Assembly: GCA_002389645.1 (NCBI GenBank)
Contig: DGQE01000031.1
Span: 266,150 to 330,149 of the forward strand
Length of the DNA: 64,000 nt
Direction of reading: 5' to 3'
Source of the DNA: Flavobacteriales bacterium UBA4422
Lineage (GTDB): Bacteria; Bacteroidota; Bacteroidia; Flavobacteriales_G; Salibacteraceae
Shown piece after piece: positions 1 through 8,454 of this stretch (position 1 is its first letter; the number at the start of each line of letters is the position of its first letter). Made by a program: the position numbers and the translations under genes. The notes under the pieces are model-generated. The model had not been told where the DNA came from. It ran no database searches and saw only the letters and a program-made list of their open reading frames with translations.

Positions 1-567
1 GTTTATTATCTCAAGCTCTCCTTGAGGATAATATGTTGCCGATGGATTACTCTCCTCCATTTTGAGCAATGCTTCCTCTGCTTCTAATTCCCATTTGTAG
101 AGGTCTGCGTCAACTATATTTAATGCTGTTTGCAGTGCTTGCGCTTCGGAAATGGATGGACTTAAATTTGGGTTTTTGTCGAATAACTCTCCATTCATGC
201 TTACCACTTCCCCGTTTAGTGCGTGTACCAACCAGATGCCCATAGTTAAAGGAGTGCCATTAAACTTTTGCTGGTATCGGTAATGAGTCATTCCTAATTT
301 ATCAGTTTCCTCTCCGATCAAATCAAAATCAACATTGGAGATATCTGACAAGAATTTATTGTTCATCCAAGTTTGCCAGCTGTTGAAAGCAATTCTTTCG
401 GATTCGTAAAATTTAATGTGGGCTGGAATATTACTAAAGTCTTTAAGTCTGACTTTTTCTGCACCCTTCACAGCTTCATATGCCGCTCGGCCAGTAAGAA
501 TATTATCAGCGTTGGAGTCGAATCCAAACGCTATGGCAAATGCCAAAAGGAGTAACGATTTCTTCAT
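1..567 (-). CDS. M4 (thermolysin-like) metalloprotease, N-terminal propeptide only (partial)
   Basis: Open reading frame from an ATG at 567 running off the left edge (189 codons visible). It begins with a Sec signal peptide (MKKSLLLLAFAIAFG) and continues with a fungalysin/thermolysin propeptide (FTP) domain around residues 80-125, recognisable from the stretch GMTHYRYQQKFNGTPL followed by a GEVVSMNGELF strand, and then the start of a PepSY-like segment. In M4 proteases this propeptide chaperones and inhibits the zinc peptidase domain, which would lie outside the window, so catalytic residues cannot be checked. Probably an exported protease; in this phylum such proteins are usually T9SS cargo, but the C-terminus is not visible. 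The family call rests on the propeptide alone. Confidence 0.75.
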   Translation of the reverse strand, partial: MKKSLLLLAFAIAFGFDSNADNILTGRAAYEAVKGAEKVRLKDFSNIPAHIKFYESERIAFNSWQTWMNNKFLSDISNVDFDLIGEETDKLGMTHYRYQQKFNGTPLTMGIWLVHALNGEVVSMNGELFDKNPNLSPSISEAQALQTALNIVDADLYKWELEAEEALLKMEESNPSATYYPQGELEIIN

Positions 568-587
568 GAAAGTTTAATTAGGTTCTT

Positions 588-595
588 CAAATATA
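588..595 (-). promoter_or_regulatory. Bacteroidota -7 element for the M4 protease gene
   Basis: On the minus strand this reads TATATTTG, an exact match to TAnnTTTG, 20 bases before the ATG at 567. No convincing -33 TTG at the expected spacing. Confidence 0.45.
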
Positions 596-795
596 ACTTT
601 CAGACGATGCGAAAGTTCATTTGTTAGGAACCTTGTTAAACAAGATTTGGCACTTCTTGGAAGCTAACCTTGTCATATTGACAGATATTAATCGCTGGCA
701 TAAGCTTTGACTTATGATTATTTTGATGAACGGTAGAGATAATTCTACCAAGAAAAGATTTAGATAGAATAAAGAGAAACTAAAATTGGAAAGCT

Positions 796-2688
796 ATGAA
801 GGGTACTATTAATGTTCAGGCGGAAAATATTTTTCCGATAATCAAAAAATTCCTTTACTCAGACCATGAGATATTTCTTCGTGAATTGGTCTCGAATGCA
901 GTTGACGCAACTTCAAAATTGAATGCATTATCGAGAATGGGTGAAGGTCCAACCGATTTAGGGGATACAACAATTGAGATTAAGCTGGATGAGAAAAAGA
1001 AAACCTTGCACATCATAGATAAGGGAATCGGAATGACTCAGGAAGAGGTCGAAAAATACTTAAATCAAGTTGCGTTTTCCGGAGCGTCTGAGTTTCTAGA
1101 GAAGTATGAGGGCAAGGTCGATGATGCAGGTATCATCGGTCATTTTGGTCTAGGTTTTTACAGTGCCTTCATGGTATCTAAAAAGGTAGAAGTAATAACA
1201 AAAAGCTGGAAAGACGAATCTGCTGTGAAATGGGTGTGCGATGGTAGCCCTGAGTTTACGGTAACGAAGTCTAAGAAACAAGAGAGAGGTACTGAAATCA
1301 TCCTACACATTGATGAAGACTCAAAAGAATTCACTGAGGAGGCCAGAATATCCAGTATACTAGAGAAGTACTGTAAGTTCCTTCCTGTGGCCATTAAGTT
1401 TGGGACGAAGGAAGAGCAAGAAGATGATCCGAGTGGAGAGAAGGATGAAAACGGAAACGTTAAGCAGATTAAGAAAGAAGTTGATAATATCATCAATAAC
1501 CCGAATCCACTATGGAAGAAGCAGCCCGCAGATTTATCGGCCGAAGACTACTCTGCTTTTTACAAGGAATTGTATCCAATGACATTCGAAGAGCCTCTCT
1601 TCAATATTCATATTAATGTTGATTATCCATTCAATTTGACTGGAGTGCTTTACTTTCCGAAGTTAGCGAAGCACAAGGTGGAGTTATCGAAAAACAAAAT
1701 TCAACTCTATAGCAATCAAGTATTCATCACAGACTCAGTAGAGAATGTAGTTCCTGAATTTTTGACGTTGCTTCACGGTGTCATTGACTCACCAGATATT
1801 CCTCTGAACGTAAGTCGAAGCTATTTGCAGAGCGATTCTAATGTAAAGAAGATCAGTAGCCACATTTCTAAAAAAGTAGCTGATAAGCTAGCCGAGATGT
1901 TTAAAAATGATCGTGCTGACTTTGAAAAGAAATGGCCAGACATGCAAGTGTTTATGGACTATGGATTGCTTACTGATGAGAAATTTTATGAGCGAATTCA
2001 ACCAACATATTTACTCAAGAATACTGATGATGCTTTCAAAACATTCGAAGAGTATAAGGAGCAGATCAAGGAAAACCAGACAGATAAGGATGACAACTTA
2101 GTTATTCTTTATTCGAACGATGCAGAAGCTCAGCATAGCCTAATCGCTAAAGCCAATAAAAAAGGTTATGATGTTTTAGAAATGAATACTCCCTTAACAT
2201 CACATTTAGTTCAACAGTTTGAAATGAAAATGGAAAAGGTTCAATTCAAGCGTGTTGATGCTGATGCATTGGAGAAGTTGATTCCTAAGAAAGACACTGC
2301 TGAGAGCAATTTGACAGAGGATCAAAAGAACGCGATTACTCCGGTCATTCAAAATGTGGTGGATAAGGAGAAGTTCAGTATCCAGTTTGAAAGTCTAGAT
2401 GATAATGATCCACCAATGATGATTACACAAAGTGAGTTCATGCGAAGAATGAAAGAGCAAGCTGAAGTAGGAGGTGGAATGTTTGGAATGGGTAACATGC
2501 CAGATTCATACAACCTGGTCGTCAATAGTAACCACCCTCTGATATCAAAAATCTTGTTAGAAGCTGATGAGACGAAGAAAGGCGAAATGGCAAGGCAAAC
2601 AGCTGATTTAGCCATGCTCTCTAAAGGCATGCTAAAAGGTGAAAAGCTAACTGCTTTCATAGAAAGAAGCGTTAATCTGATAGACTAA
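796..2688 (+). CDS. htpG: Molecular chaperone HtpG (Hsp90 family)
   Basis: ATP-dependent cytosolic chaperone that helps fold or remodel client proteins. At 630 residues it matches bacterial HtpG (about 620-630). The N-terminal GHKL ATPase domain shows ELVSNAVDA (residues 30-38, with the Mg-binding Asn), DKGIGM (75-80) and the glycine-rich GHFGLGFYSAFM lid segment (115-126). The middle domain carries NVSRSYLQ, including the Arg that contacts the ATP gamma-phosphate. The C-terminal dimerisation domain contains a short Met/Gly-rich stretch (GGGMFGMGNMP), common in Bacteroidota versions. It is transcribed alone, with a divergent protease gene upstream and a hairpin terminator downstream. The ATG at 796 is the natural start. 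Confidence 0.97.
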   Translation: MKGTINVQAENIFPIIKKFLYSDHEIFLRELVSNAVDATSKLNALSRMGEGPTDLGDTTIEIKLDEKKKTLHIIDKGIGMTQEEVEKYLNQVAFSGASEFLEKYEGKVDDAGIIGHFGLGFYSAFMVSKKVEVITKSWKDESAVKWVCDGSPEFTVTKSKKQERGTEIILHIDEDSKEFTEEARISSILEKYCKFLPVAIKFGTKEEQEDDPSGEKDENGNVKQIKKEVDNIINNPNPLWKKQPADLSAEDYSAFYKELYPMTFEEPLFNIHINVDYPFNLTGVLYFPKLAKHKVELSKNKIQLYSNQVFITDSVENVVPEFLTLLHGVIDSPDIPLNVSRSYLQSDSNVKKISSHISKKVADKLAEMFKNDRADFEKKWPDMQVFMDYGLLTDEKFYERIQPTYLLKNTDDAFKTFEEYKEQIKENQTDKDDNLVILYSNDAEAQHSLIAKANKKGYDVLEMNTPLTSHLVQQFEMKMEKVQFKRVDADALEKLIPKKDTAESNLTEDQKNAITPVIQNVVDKEKFSIQFESLDDNDPPMMITQSEFMRRMKEQAEVGGGMFGMGNMPDSYNLVVNSNHPLISKILLEADETKKGEMARQTADLAMLSKGMLKGEKLTAFIERSVNLID

Positions 2689-2710
2689 AAGGATTAAAAG
2701 TGATAAATCG

Positions 2711-2744
2711 AAAGCCCATGGCAATGTTGCTAGGGGCTTTTTTT
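2711..2744 (+). terminator. Rho-independent terminator after htpG
   Basis: AAAGCCC (2711-2717) pairs with GGGCTTT (2734-2740) and is followed by a run of T to 2744. It ends two bases before the stop codon of the convergent DUF1853 gene. Confidence 0.8.
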
Positions 2745-2745
2745 A

Positions 2746-3564
2746 TTACCACCAAACTACAAACCACCGTTCTGTTCTTCCATCAGGGTGAAGTACCCAT
2801 AGCATCGGAGAATTCCTGTTCTTTAGTTCGGCTTGAACCTTTGGCTTTATCGCATCTAGCAAGTGCCACTCTCGATTATACATTGGGTCAACAAGCCAAT
2901 TCGTTTTTTTTGGAAAGAAGAATAACTCTCGATCAAAACTCAGTGACTCGAACGTGTCTTGATTCATCCAAGTTCCGGCATTATTAGTATTGTCTACACC
3001 GTCTTGAGTTCCTTCATATTGAGCCGGCAAAAAGCAGAAGTTTTGAAAGAGCAACATTTGCGTGTAAGCGTCAGAAGAAATATTTAAGTCATGCAAAACT
3101 TGCTGTGTCCTAACATCTTGAAGTAATGGAAACTGGTGCTCCATCAATTTTTGTTTTTTGTGACTCAGAAAATCCCGATTATTCGGGCCACACCAAATTT
3201 TATGAATAGTTGTAGCTTCTGGATTATAGAGATAAAACTTACACGCCATTTCCAGATGTATGAGACCGATCTCCGAATGTTTTAGCAGAAAATCGAGTTC
3301 TCCAATCGTTTCTTTTTCATGCACGATTTGAACATTCTCAGCAAGGATTTCATAGTTTGGATGTTGCTGTATGTGAAAACTTAAAAAGCGCTCAGCTCTT
3401 TTTCCTAGCATCAAAGAGTTACTTATTGACGCGTCATAATGACTCGGAATTGCATTAGGTTCTATAGCGAAGTTTTCTACACAATTTAATGAAACTTGTT
3501 GTGGAGATTGGGCCGTCATAAAGCCTAAGAATTGAAGCCATATTTCTTCCTCTGGAGTAAACAA
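2746..3564 (-). CDS. DUF1853 family protein
   Basis: A 272-residue soluble protein of the DUF1853 family, function unknown. Supporting motifs in order: LGKRAERFLSF (about residues 53-63), TIGELDFLL (about 86-94), HLEMACKFYLYN (about 103-114) and IWCGPNNRDFLSHKKQKL (about 122-139). The ELDFLL plus EMACKFYL pattern recalls PD-(D/E)xK-type nuclease folds, which is an inference only. The frame opens with TTG at 3564; an in-frame TAA lies directly upstream and the first ATG would remove 15 residues, so TTG is the likely start. It is convergent with htpG and divergent from pirin, and looks monocistronic. Confidence 0.8.
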   Translation of the reverse strand: MFTPEEEIWLQFLGFMTAQSPQQVSLNCVENFAIEPNAIPSHYDASISNSLMLGKRAERFLSFHIQQHPNYEILAENVQIVHEKETIGELDFLLKHSEIGLIHLEMACKFYLYNPEATTIHKIWCGPNNRDFLSHKKQKLMEHQFPLLQDVRTQQVLHDLNISSDAYTQMLLFQNFCFLPAQYEGTQDGVDNTNNAGTWMNQDTFESLSFDRELFFFPKKTNWLVDPMYNREWHLLDAIKPKVQAELKNRNSPMLWVLHPDGRTERWFVVWW

Positions 3565-3616
3565 TTATTGCACAGAATTATTAAGATGTCAAGTTAAACA
3601 AATCAGCTGAGTGTTT

Positions 3617-3624
3617 TAGATTTG
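3617..3624 (+). promoter_or_regulatory. -7 element for the pirin gene
   Basis: TAGATTTG matches TAnnTTTG exactly. Transcription would start near 3629-3632, so the upstream ATG (3629) would be leaderless while the ATG at 3641 would have a leader of about ten bases. Confidence 0.4.
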
Positions 3625-3628
3625 ATGC

Positions 3629-4495
3629 ATGAACAATAAAATGCGCGTTAACGAGCGCACCAGAGACATTGGTAATTTTTTAGTAGGGAGACTTCTTCCA
3701 GCAGCCAAGAAAAGACAGGTAGGTCCATTCACCTTTATCGATCATATGGGGCCATCTCAAATGGGACCGCAGAAATTAATGGGTGTTGATCAGCATCCGC
3801 ATATTGGATTATCTACTTTGACATATTTATTTGAAGGAGAAATTGAGCATCGCGATAGTACTGGTGCTGTACAAAGAATTGGTCCTGGAGATGTTGGATT
3901 TATGACGGCAGGAAAAGGTGTAACGCATACAGAGAGATCTCCAAAAGATTGGTTTGATGGAAAAGTAAGGACTATGCACGGTTACCAAATTTGGGTGGCT
4001 ATGCCAATTGATAAAGAGGAGATTGAGCCCAATTTTCAGTTTGTACCTAAGTCTGATGTTCCTGTGATTGAGCTCGAAGGACTGACGATGAAAGTTGCTG
4101 CGGGCGAAGCATTTGGGTTGCAATCACCGTTAAATGTTTATTCAGATATGTTCATGGTTGATGTTTTCTCTGAAGAGCAAAATACGTTGGATTTGTTTGA
4201 TCAAGTGAAGGGAGAAATTGCAATTGTTGTTGCTACCGGAAGTGTGATTGACGGAGAAGATGTAATTGAAGCAGGACAGATGTTGATTTCCAAAATGGAA
4301 GATGAATGCACACTTGAGTTGGCAGCAAACACACAATTACTTTTATTTGGTGGACAGCCATTACCAGAAGAGCGATTCTTGCACTGGAATTTTGTTTCGC
4401 ATAGCAAAGAGCGATTAGAAAAAGCAAAAGATGATTGGGTTAATAAGAGATTTCCGAAAGTGCCGGGTGACGACACTTATATTCCTTTACCATAA
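3629..4495 (+). CDS. Pirin family protein
   Basis: Bicupin metalloprotein of the pirin family; some relatives act as quercetinases or redox-sensing cofactors, others are uncharacterised. The four expected metal ligands are present: H56 and H58 in DQHPHIGL, H100 and E102 in GVTHTERSP. The N-terminal pirin domain spans about residues 20-125 and the C-terminal cupin about 180-280; 288 residues is the normal size. An alternative start is the ATG at 3641 (residue 5), which fits the adjacent -7 element better. Encoded alone between DUF1853 and glutathione peroxidase, so context does not indicate a substrate. Confidence 0.9.
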   Translation: MNNKMRVNERTRDIGNFLVGRLLPAAKKRQVGPFTFIDHMGPSQMGPQKLMGVDQHPHIGLSTLTYLFEGEIEHRDSTGAVQRIGPGDVGFMTAGKGVTHTERSPKDWFDGKVRTMHGYQIWVAMPIDKEEIEPNFQFVPKSDVPVIELEGLTMKVAAGEAFGLQSPLNVYSDMFMVDVFSEEQNTLDLFDQVKGEIAIVVATGSVIDGEDVIEAGQMLISKMEDECTLELAANTQLLLFGGQPLPEERFLHWNFVSHSKERLEKAKDDWVNKRFPKVPGDDTYIPLP

Positions 4496-4544
4496 TTTAA
4501 ACTCTCATGCTTTGCAGCTGTTTAATTCGTAAATTAAGGAGACC

Positions 4545-5030
4545 ATGAATTTTTATGATCTAAGTTTCAAGAAGCCAAATGGAGAAGAGGTTTCCATGAA
4601 TGAATACAAAGGGAAGCCAATACTTATTGTCAACACTGCTACGAAATGCGGATTGGCTCCTCAATTTGACGGGCTAGAAAAGCTGCATGAAAAATACAAG
4701 AACGATGGATTGGTAGTTATTGGAATGCCTTCGACTCAATTTTTAAACCAAGAACCGGAGACGAACGAATCCATGACTGAAGTGTGCAGGATAAACCACG
4801 GTGTAACCTTTCAGCTGACTGAAAAAATTGATGTGAATGGAAAAAACACGCATCCCATTTTTTCGTACCTAAAAAAAGAACTGAAAGGAGGTTTATTCGG
4901 TAATAGCATCAAATGGAATTTCACGAAGTTTTTGATAGATGCCAACGGCAATCCTTATAAACGCTTTTCTCCGCGAACTACTCCAGATCAAATGGAAACA
5001 GATATCGCGGAGCTTATCGGTAAAAAATAA
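4545..5030 (+). CDS. Glutathione/thioredoxin peroxidase (cysteine type)
   Basis: Thiol peroxidase reducing H2O2 or lipid hydroperoxides. The 161-residue protein carries the peroxidatic Cys35 (ATKCGLAP) in place of selenocysteine, Gln69 of the QEP motif, and Trp124-Asn125 in KWNFTKFL, completing the catalytic tetrad. Cys81 (EVCRINHGVTF) lies 46 residues after Cys35, the spacing of the resolving cysteine in thioredoxin-dependent members, so thioredoxin is the likelier reductant. The usual PCNQF loop reads PSTQF here. No signal peptide, hence cytosolic. The sequence AAGGAG just before the ATG is an unusually clear ribosome-binding site for this genome. Confidence 0.93.
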   Translation: MNFYDLSFKKPNGEEVSMNEYKGKPILIVNTATKCGLAPQFDGLEKLHEKYKNDGLVVIGMPSTQFLNQEPETNESMTEVCRINHGVTFQLTEKIDVNGKNTHPIFSYLKKELKGGLFGNSIKWNFTKFLIDANGNPYKRFSPRTTPDQMETDIAELIGKK

Positions 5031-5199
5031 GTTCGATTGAGCACAAAGTGCGGAATCAAATTCTGTTCGGCATTTTTGATTTGTTCAACACTCCCTTCAG
5101 AAATATTGAGCTGTTTACTTGTGATTTTCGAAATATTATCACTAAATCCATTTGATAATTGAGAAAATGGTAATTAATCAAACAAAAGACTGAGTATTT

Positions 5200-5229
5200 T
5201 TTGATCATGTTTGAGGCCGCTTAATTTCG
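5200..5229 (+). promoter_or_regulatory. Promoter of the Nudix-type regulator
   Basis: TTTG (5200-5203), 18 bases, then TAATTTCG (5222-5229, one mismatch to TAnnTTTG). Predicted start of transcription near 5236, just before the ATG at 5247. Confidence 0.4.
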
Positions 5230-5246
5230 CAGATTGATTATAGCTC

Positions 5247-5954
5247 ATGGAAAGCCAAATAATGAAAACAATTCCTGTAGACCATTTTTTTAGGGGCGCA
5301 TTTTCGATCGATATGGTGTTGATCACTTTTACAGGCAATGAACTTAAGGTATTGCTTCAAGAAAAAGTGGATCCGCCTCATGAAGGGGAATTGGGTCTTC
5401 CAGGAAAGTTGATTTTACCCAATGAGGATACAGATCGAGCAATGAATAACTTCATGATAGATCTAATTGGGACGAACGAGTTCTATAAGAAGCAATTAAA
5501 GGCGTTTTCAGATGTGAACAGGCATCCATTGGGACGCGTAATCTCTTTTGCATACTATGGTTTGATTCCATTTGAACAATTAACAGAACCATTAGCGGAA
5601 GGACTAAGTTGGCACAATTCATACGAGGTTTCTGGCTTGTGTTTTGATCACGATCGAATCTTAAAGTCTGTGCTGAAGCGATTTAGAAAAGGTTTGTTAA
5701 GGCATCCTACTGTGTTTGAAATCCTGCCAAAGAAATTTATTTTATCTGATGTAAAAAGGATATACGACTTAGCATTTGATACCGAACTCGATTCGCCCAA
5801 TTTTAGAAAATTGATCCGAAAAAGCGATTTGATTTATCCAACCGGTGAAATCATGTATGAGAAGGATTTTATTGGAAGGCCTCCAAAGTATTATAGCTTT
5901 AATCGAGAACGATACCTCGGAGAATTCAAAGAGAGGATTCATTTTTATTTCTAA
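5247..5954 (+). CDS. NrtR/AraR-like transcriptional regulator (Nudix domain plus winged helix)
   Basis: A 235-residue protein with a Nudix-like ligand-binding domain (about 15-150; GELGLPGKLI corresponds to the strand leading into the Nudix helix) followed by a C-terminal winged helix (about 155-235; FEILPKKFILSDVKRIYDL and NFRKLIRKSDLI). This architecture is known for NrtR (NAD metabolism) and Bacteroidetes AraR (sugar) regulators. The Nudix box is degenerate: where GX5EX7REXXEE is expected the sequence is GKLILPNEDTDRAMNNFMIDLIG, lacking the catalytic glutamates, so it should sense rather than hydrolyse. No sugar or NAD genes lie next to it, so the regulon is unknown. ATG at 5262 is an alternative start. 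Confidence 0.85.
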   Translation: MESQIMKTIPVDHFFRGAFSIDMVLITFTGNELKVLLQEKVDPPHEGELGLPGKLILPNEDTDRAMNNFMIDLIGTNEFYKKQLKAFSDVNRHPLGRVISFAYYGLIPFEQLTEPLAEGLSWHNSYEVSGLCFDHDRILKSVLKRFRKGLLRHPTVFEILPKKFILSDVKRIYDLAFDTELDSPNFRKLIRKSDLIYPTGEIMYEKDFIGRPPKYYSFNRERYLGEFKERIHFYF

Positions 5955-6021
5955 CCAAATAGGAATTTAGATCACTTTCAGATTGCAGTGTGCGTTCATT
6001 AATTGAGGCTACCTTTACCGC

Positions 6022-7371
6022 ATGAACATGTTTAAGACATTGAATCCATCAAAGTTCTTGCTCAATGCATTGGACGATCTTGGGTTCGTTAAGCCTACAC
6101 CTATTCAAGAAGAGGCTTTTCCTGTGATTGTTTCCGGTAAGAATGTAGTTGGAATTGCTCAAACTGGCACAGGTAAAACGCTTGCTTATATACTGCCCAT
6201 TCTGCATAGTATGAAGTATACTACAGATAAGCACCCGACAGTTTTGGTGATGGTTCCAACACGTGAATTGGTTCAACAAGTGGTGGAGCAAATAGCACTT
6301 TATTCAAAATATGTAACGGTGAGAACAGCGGGTGTTTATGGTGGAACAAACATTAATACGCAGGCACTAACATTGAAGGATGGGGTCGATATTTTGGTTG
6401 CCACGCCTGGTCGCTTATACGACATGGTGATTGCGCGCATGATATCTCTCAAGAATGTGAAAAAGCTCGTGATTGATGAGGTGGATGTAATGCTTGATTT
6501 AGGCTTCATTTTTCAACTCACCAATATTTTCGAACTACTTCCAGAGCGCAGGCAAAACATCATGTTTTCTGCTACAATGACGCAGGAAGTTGATGTTCTG
6601 ATCAGAGACTTTTTCTACGATCCTATTCAAATTTCAATAGCTGTAAGTGGAACTCCTTTGGAGAATATTGATCAATCAAGTTATGAGGTTCCTAACTTCT
6701 ATTCTAAGGTCAATTTATTGGAGCATCTGCTCGATGACAACGATGAGTTTGCTAAGGTTTTGATTTTTTCTCCAACTAAAAAAATGGCTGATCGATTGCA
6801 AGAGACGATGCTTGAGCATTTTGGACCTGAATTGGGAATCATTCATTCAAACAAAACTCAAAACACACGAAATGCTGCTATAGAGAATTTCAACAATGGT
6901 CTAAATCGTATTTTGATTGCTACGGATGTTATTGCCCGAGGATTAGACTTAGATAAGATTACTCACGTAATCAATTTTGACACTCCACAGTTTCCTGAAA
7001 ACTACATGCACCGTATCGGAAGAACCGGAAGGGCAGAGGAGATAGGCAAGACTATTTTACTTTTTTCTGAGAAAGAACGAACTTCCAAAAAGGCTATTGA
7101 AGCTTTGATGGACCAAAAAATTCCAGAACTGCCTTTGCCGGAAGATGTGGAAATATCGAAACAGTTGATTCCTGAAGAACAACCAAAGCAAGTCAATATT
7201 GTTAGCGGTCATAGCCTGACGGGTGAGAATGCTCCAGGCCCCGCTTTTCATGATAAAAGCGCCAAAAATAGTAAGGTGAATTTGGGCAGTCGCTACAAGC
7301 GAGAGATTGTTTTGAAATATAAAAAGCCACTCACCCGAGGCGACAAGAATCAGAATAGAAGGAAGAAATAA
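6022..7371 (+). CDS. DEAD-box family RNA helicase (DEVD variant)
   Basis: ATP-dependent RNA helicase of 449 residues. Motifs in order: Q-motif PTPIQEEAF (25-33), AQTGTGKT (46-53), PTREL (79-83), TPGR (128-131), DEVD at 152-155 in place of DEAD, SAT, then in the second RecA domain IATDVIARGLD and HRIGRTGR. The C-terminal tail is Lys/Arg-rich (ending KNQNRRKK), typical of nonspecific RNA contacts. Probably acts in ribosome assembly or cold adaptation. The Ala-to-Val change in motif II keeps both acidic residues, so activity is expected. A TACCTTTA element at 6010-6017 lies only four bases before the ATG, implying a very short or absent leader. Confidence 0.93.
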   Translation: MNMFKTLNPSKFLLNALDDLGFVKPTPIQEEAFPVIVSGKNVVGIAQTGTGKTLAYILPILHSMKYTTDKHPTVLVMVPTRELVQQVVEQIALYSKYVTVRTAGVYGGTNINTQALTLKDGVDILVATPGRLYDMVIARMISLKNVKKLVIDEVDVMLDLGFIFQLTNIFELLPERRQNIMFSATMTQEVDVLIRDFFYDPIQISIAVSGTPLENIDQSSYEVPNFYSKVNLLEHLLDDNDEFAKVLIFSPTKKMADRLQETMLEHFGPELGIIHSNKTQNTRNAAIENFNNGLNRILIATDVIARGLDLDKITHVINFDTPQFPENYMHRIGRTGRAEEIGKTILLFSEKERTSKKAIEALMDQKIPELPLPEDVEISKQLIPEEQPKQVNIVSGHSLTGENAPGPAFHDKSAKNSKVNLGSRYKREIVLKYKKPLTRGDKNQNRRKK

Positions 7372-7473
7372 CTTTGAAGATGGATTGATTTGGGATTCAT
7401 TCCTAAATAAATTCTTAAACAAACAGGATGCTGCCATGGCATTGCTATTTTTACGCCTCTTTGAAAGATATGT

Positions 7474-8454
7474 ATGAAAGAATATAAAGACGATGTTGAG
7501 GCTGCGGATGACTTTGGATTAAAAGTTAAGGCGCTGAAGAAAGAGTTGAGTAAAGTAATTGTTGGACAAGATGAAGTTATCGATGCTTTGCTCACTTCCA
7601 TTTTTAGCAATGGACACTGCTTATTAGTAGGTGTGCCTGGTTTGGCAAAAACACTTTTGGTGAATACCATGAGCGAAGTGCTTGGGTTGAGCTTCAGCCG
7701 AATTCAGTTTACGCCAGACTTGATGCCTTCTGATATTATTGGGTCAGAGATTTTAGACGACTCTCGTCATTTTAAATTTGTAAAAGGGCCAATTTTCGCT
7801 AACATCATTTTAGCAGATGAGATCAATAGAACTCCACCTAAAACGCAAAGTGCTTTGTTGGAGGCCATGCAAGAGCGCATTGTAACAGCAGCAGGACATC
7901 GTTATAAGTTGGAGGCTCCATTTTTTGTGTTGGCTACTCAGAATCCGATCGAGCAGGAGGGAACATACCCTTTACCCGAAGCGCAACTAGACCGATTCAT
8001 GTTTAACATTTGGGTTGATTACCCTTCTTTTGAAGAGGAAGTAGCGATCGTAAAGCAAACCACTTCAACCACTCAAGTTAAGCTAGAGCATATTATGAGT
8101 GCTGAAGAAATACTGTATTTCCAACAACTTGTTCGCAAAGTACCTGTGCCAGATGGTGTTGTTGATTACGCAGTCAAGCTCGCGAATGCAACCCGCCCTG
8201 GTAAAGACTATTCACCAGACATCACGAATGAATTTGTGAATTGGGGAGCCGGTCCAAGAGCCAGTCAATACTTGGTTTTAGGAGCTAAATGTCATGCTTT
8301 GTTGCGGGGTAAATATGCGCCTGATAATGAGGATGTGCGTGCAGTAGCAAAGAATGTCCTACGTCACAGAATCGTTAGAAATTACAAGGCTGAAGCCGAA
8401 GGAGTTTCCACAGAAAGCATCATCGAATCGCTGATGAAAGTAGCCGCCTTATAA
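7474..8454 (+). CDS. MoxR family AAA+ ATPase
   Basis: AAA+ ATPase with chaperone-like roles in maturing metalloenzymes or envelope complexes. The 326-residue protein has Walker A GVPGLAKT (53-60), Walker B with the DEINR motif in ILADEINRTPPKTQSALLEAM, and the ATQNPIEQEGTYPLPEAQLDRF segment (sensor 1 and beyond) almost identical to the family consensus. MoxR genes in Bacteroidota are normally followed by DUF58 and BatA-type VWA genes; here the next gene is convergent and overlaps the last 35 bases, so this copy is an orphan and its partners, if any, are elsewhere. Confidence 0.93.
   Translation: MKEYKDDVEAADDFGLKVKALKKELSKVIVGQDEVIDALLTSIFSNGHCLLVGVPGLAKTLLVNTMSEVLGLSFSRIQFTPDLMPSDIIGSEILDDSRHFKFVKGPIFANIILADEINRTPPKTQSALLEAMQERIVTAAGHRYKLEAPFFVLATQNPIEQEGTYPLPEAQLDRFMFNIWVDYPSFEEEVAIVKQTTSTTQVKLEHIMSAEEILYFQQLVRKVPVPDGVVDYAVKLANATRPGKDYSPDITNEFVNWGAGPRASQYLVLGAKCHALLRGKYAPDNEDVRAVAKNVLRHRIVRNYKAEAEGVSTESIIESLMKVAAL

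Noticed and set aside
373..555. Plus-strand ORF of 60 codons
   Set aside because: Antisense to the M4 protease propeptide, which has a signal peptide and a recognisable FTP domain.
732..749. Hairpin GGTAGA/TCTACC in the htpG leader as an RNA thermometer
   Set aside because: Only six base pairs and more than 45 bases before the start codon, so it does not cover the ribosome-binding region. It is not a CIRCE element either.
2700..2987. Plus-strand ORF after htpG
   Set aside because: Begins in the htpG terminator and is antisense to the DUF1853 gene, whose motifs are clear.
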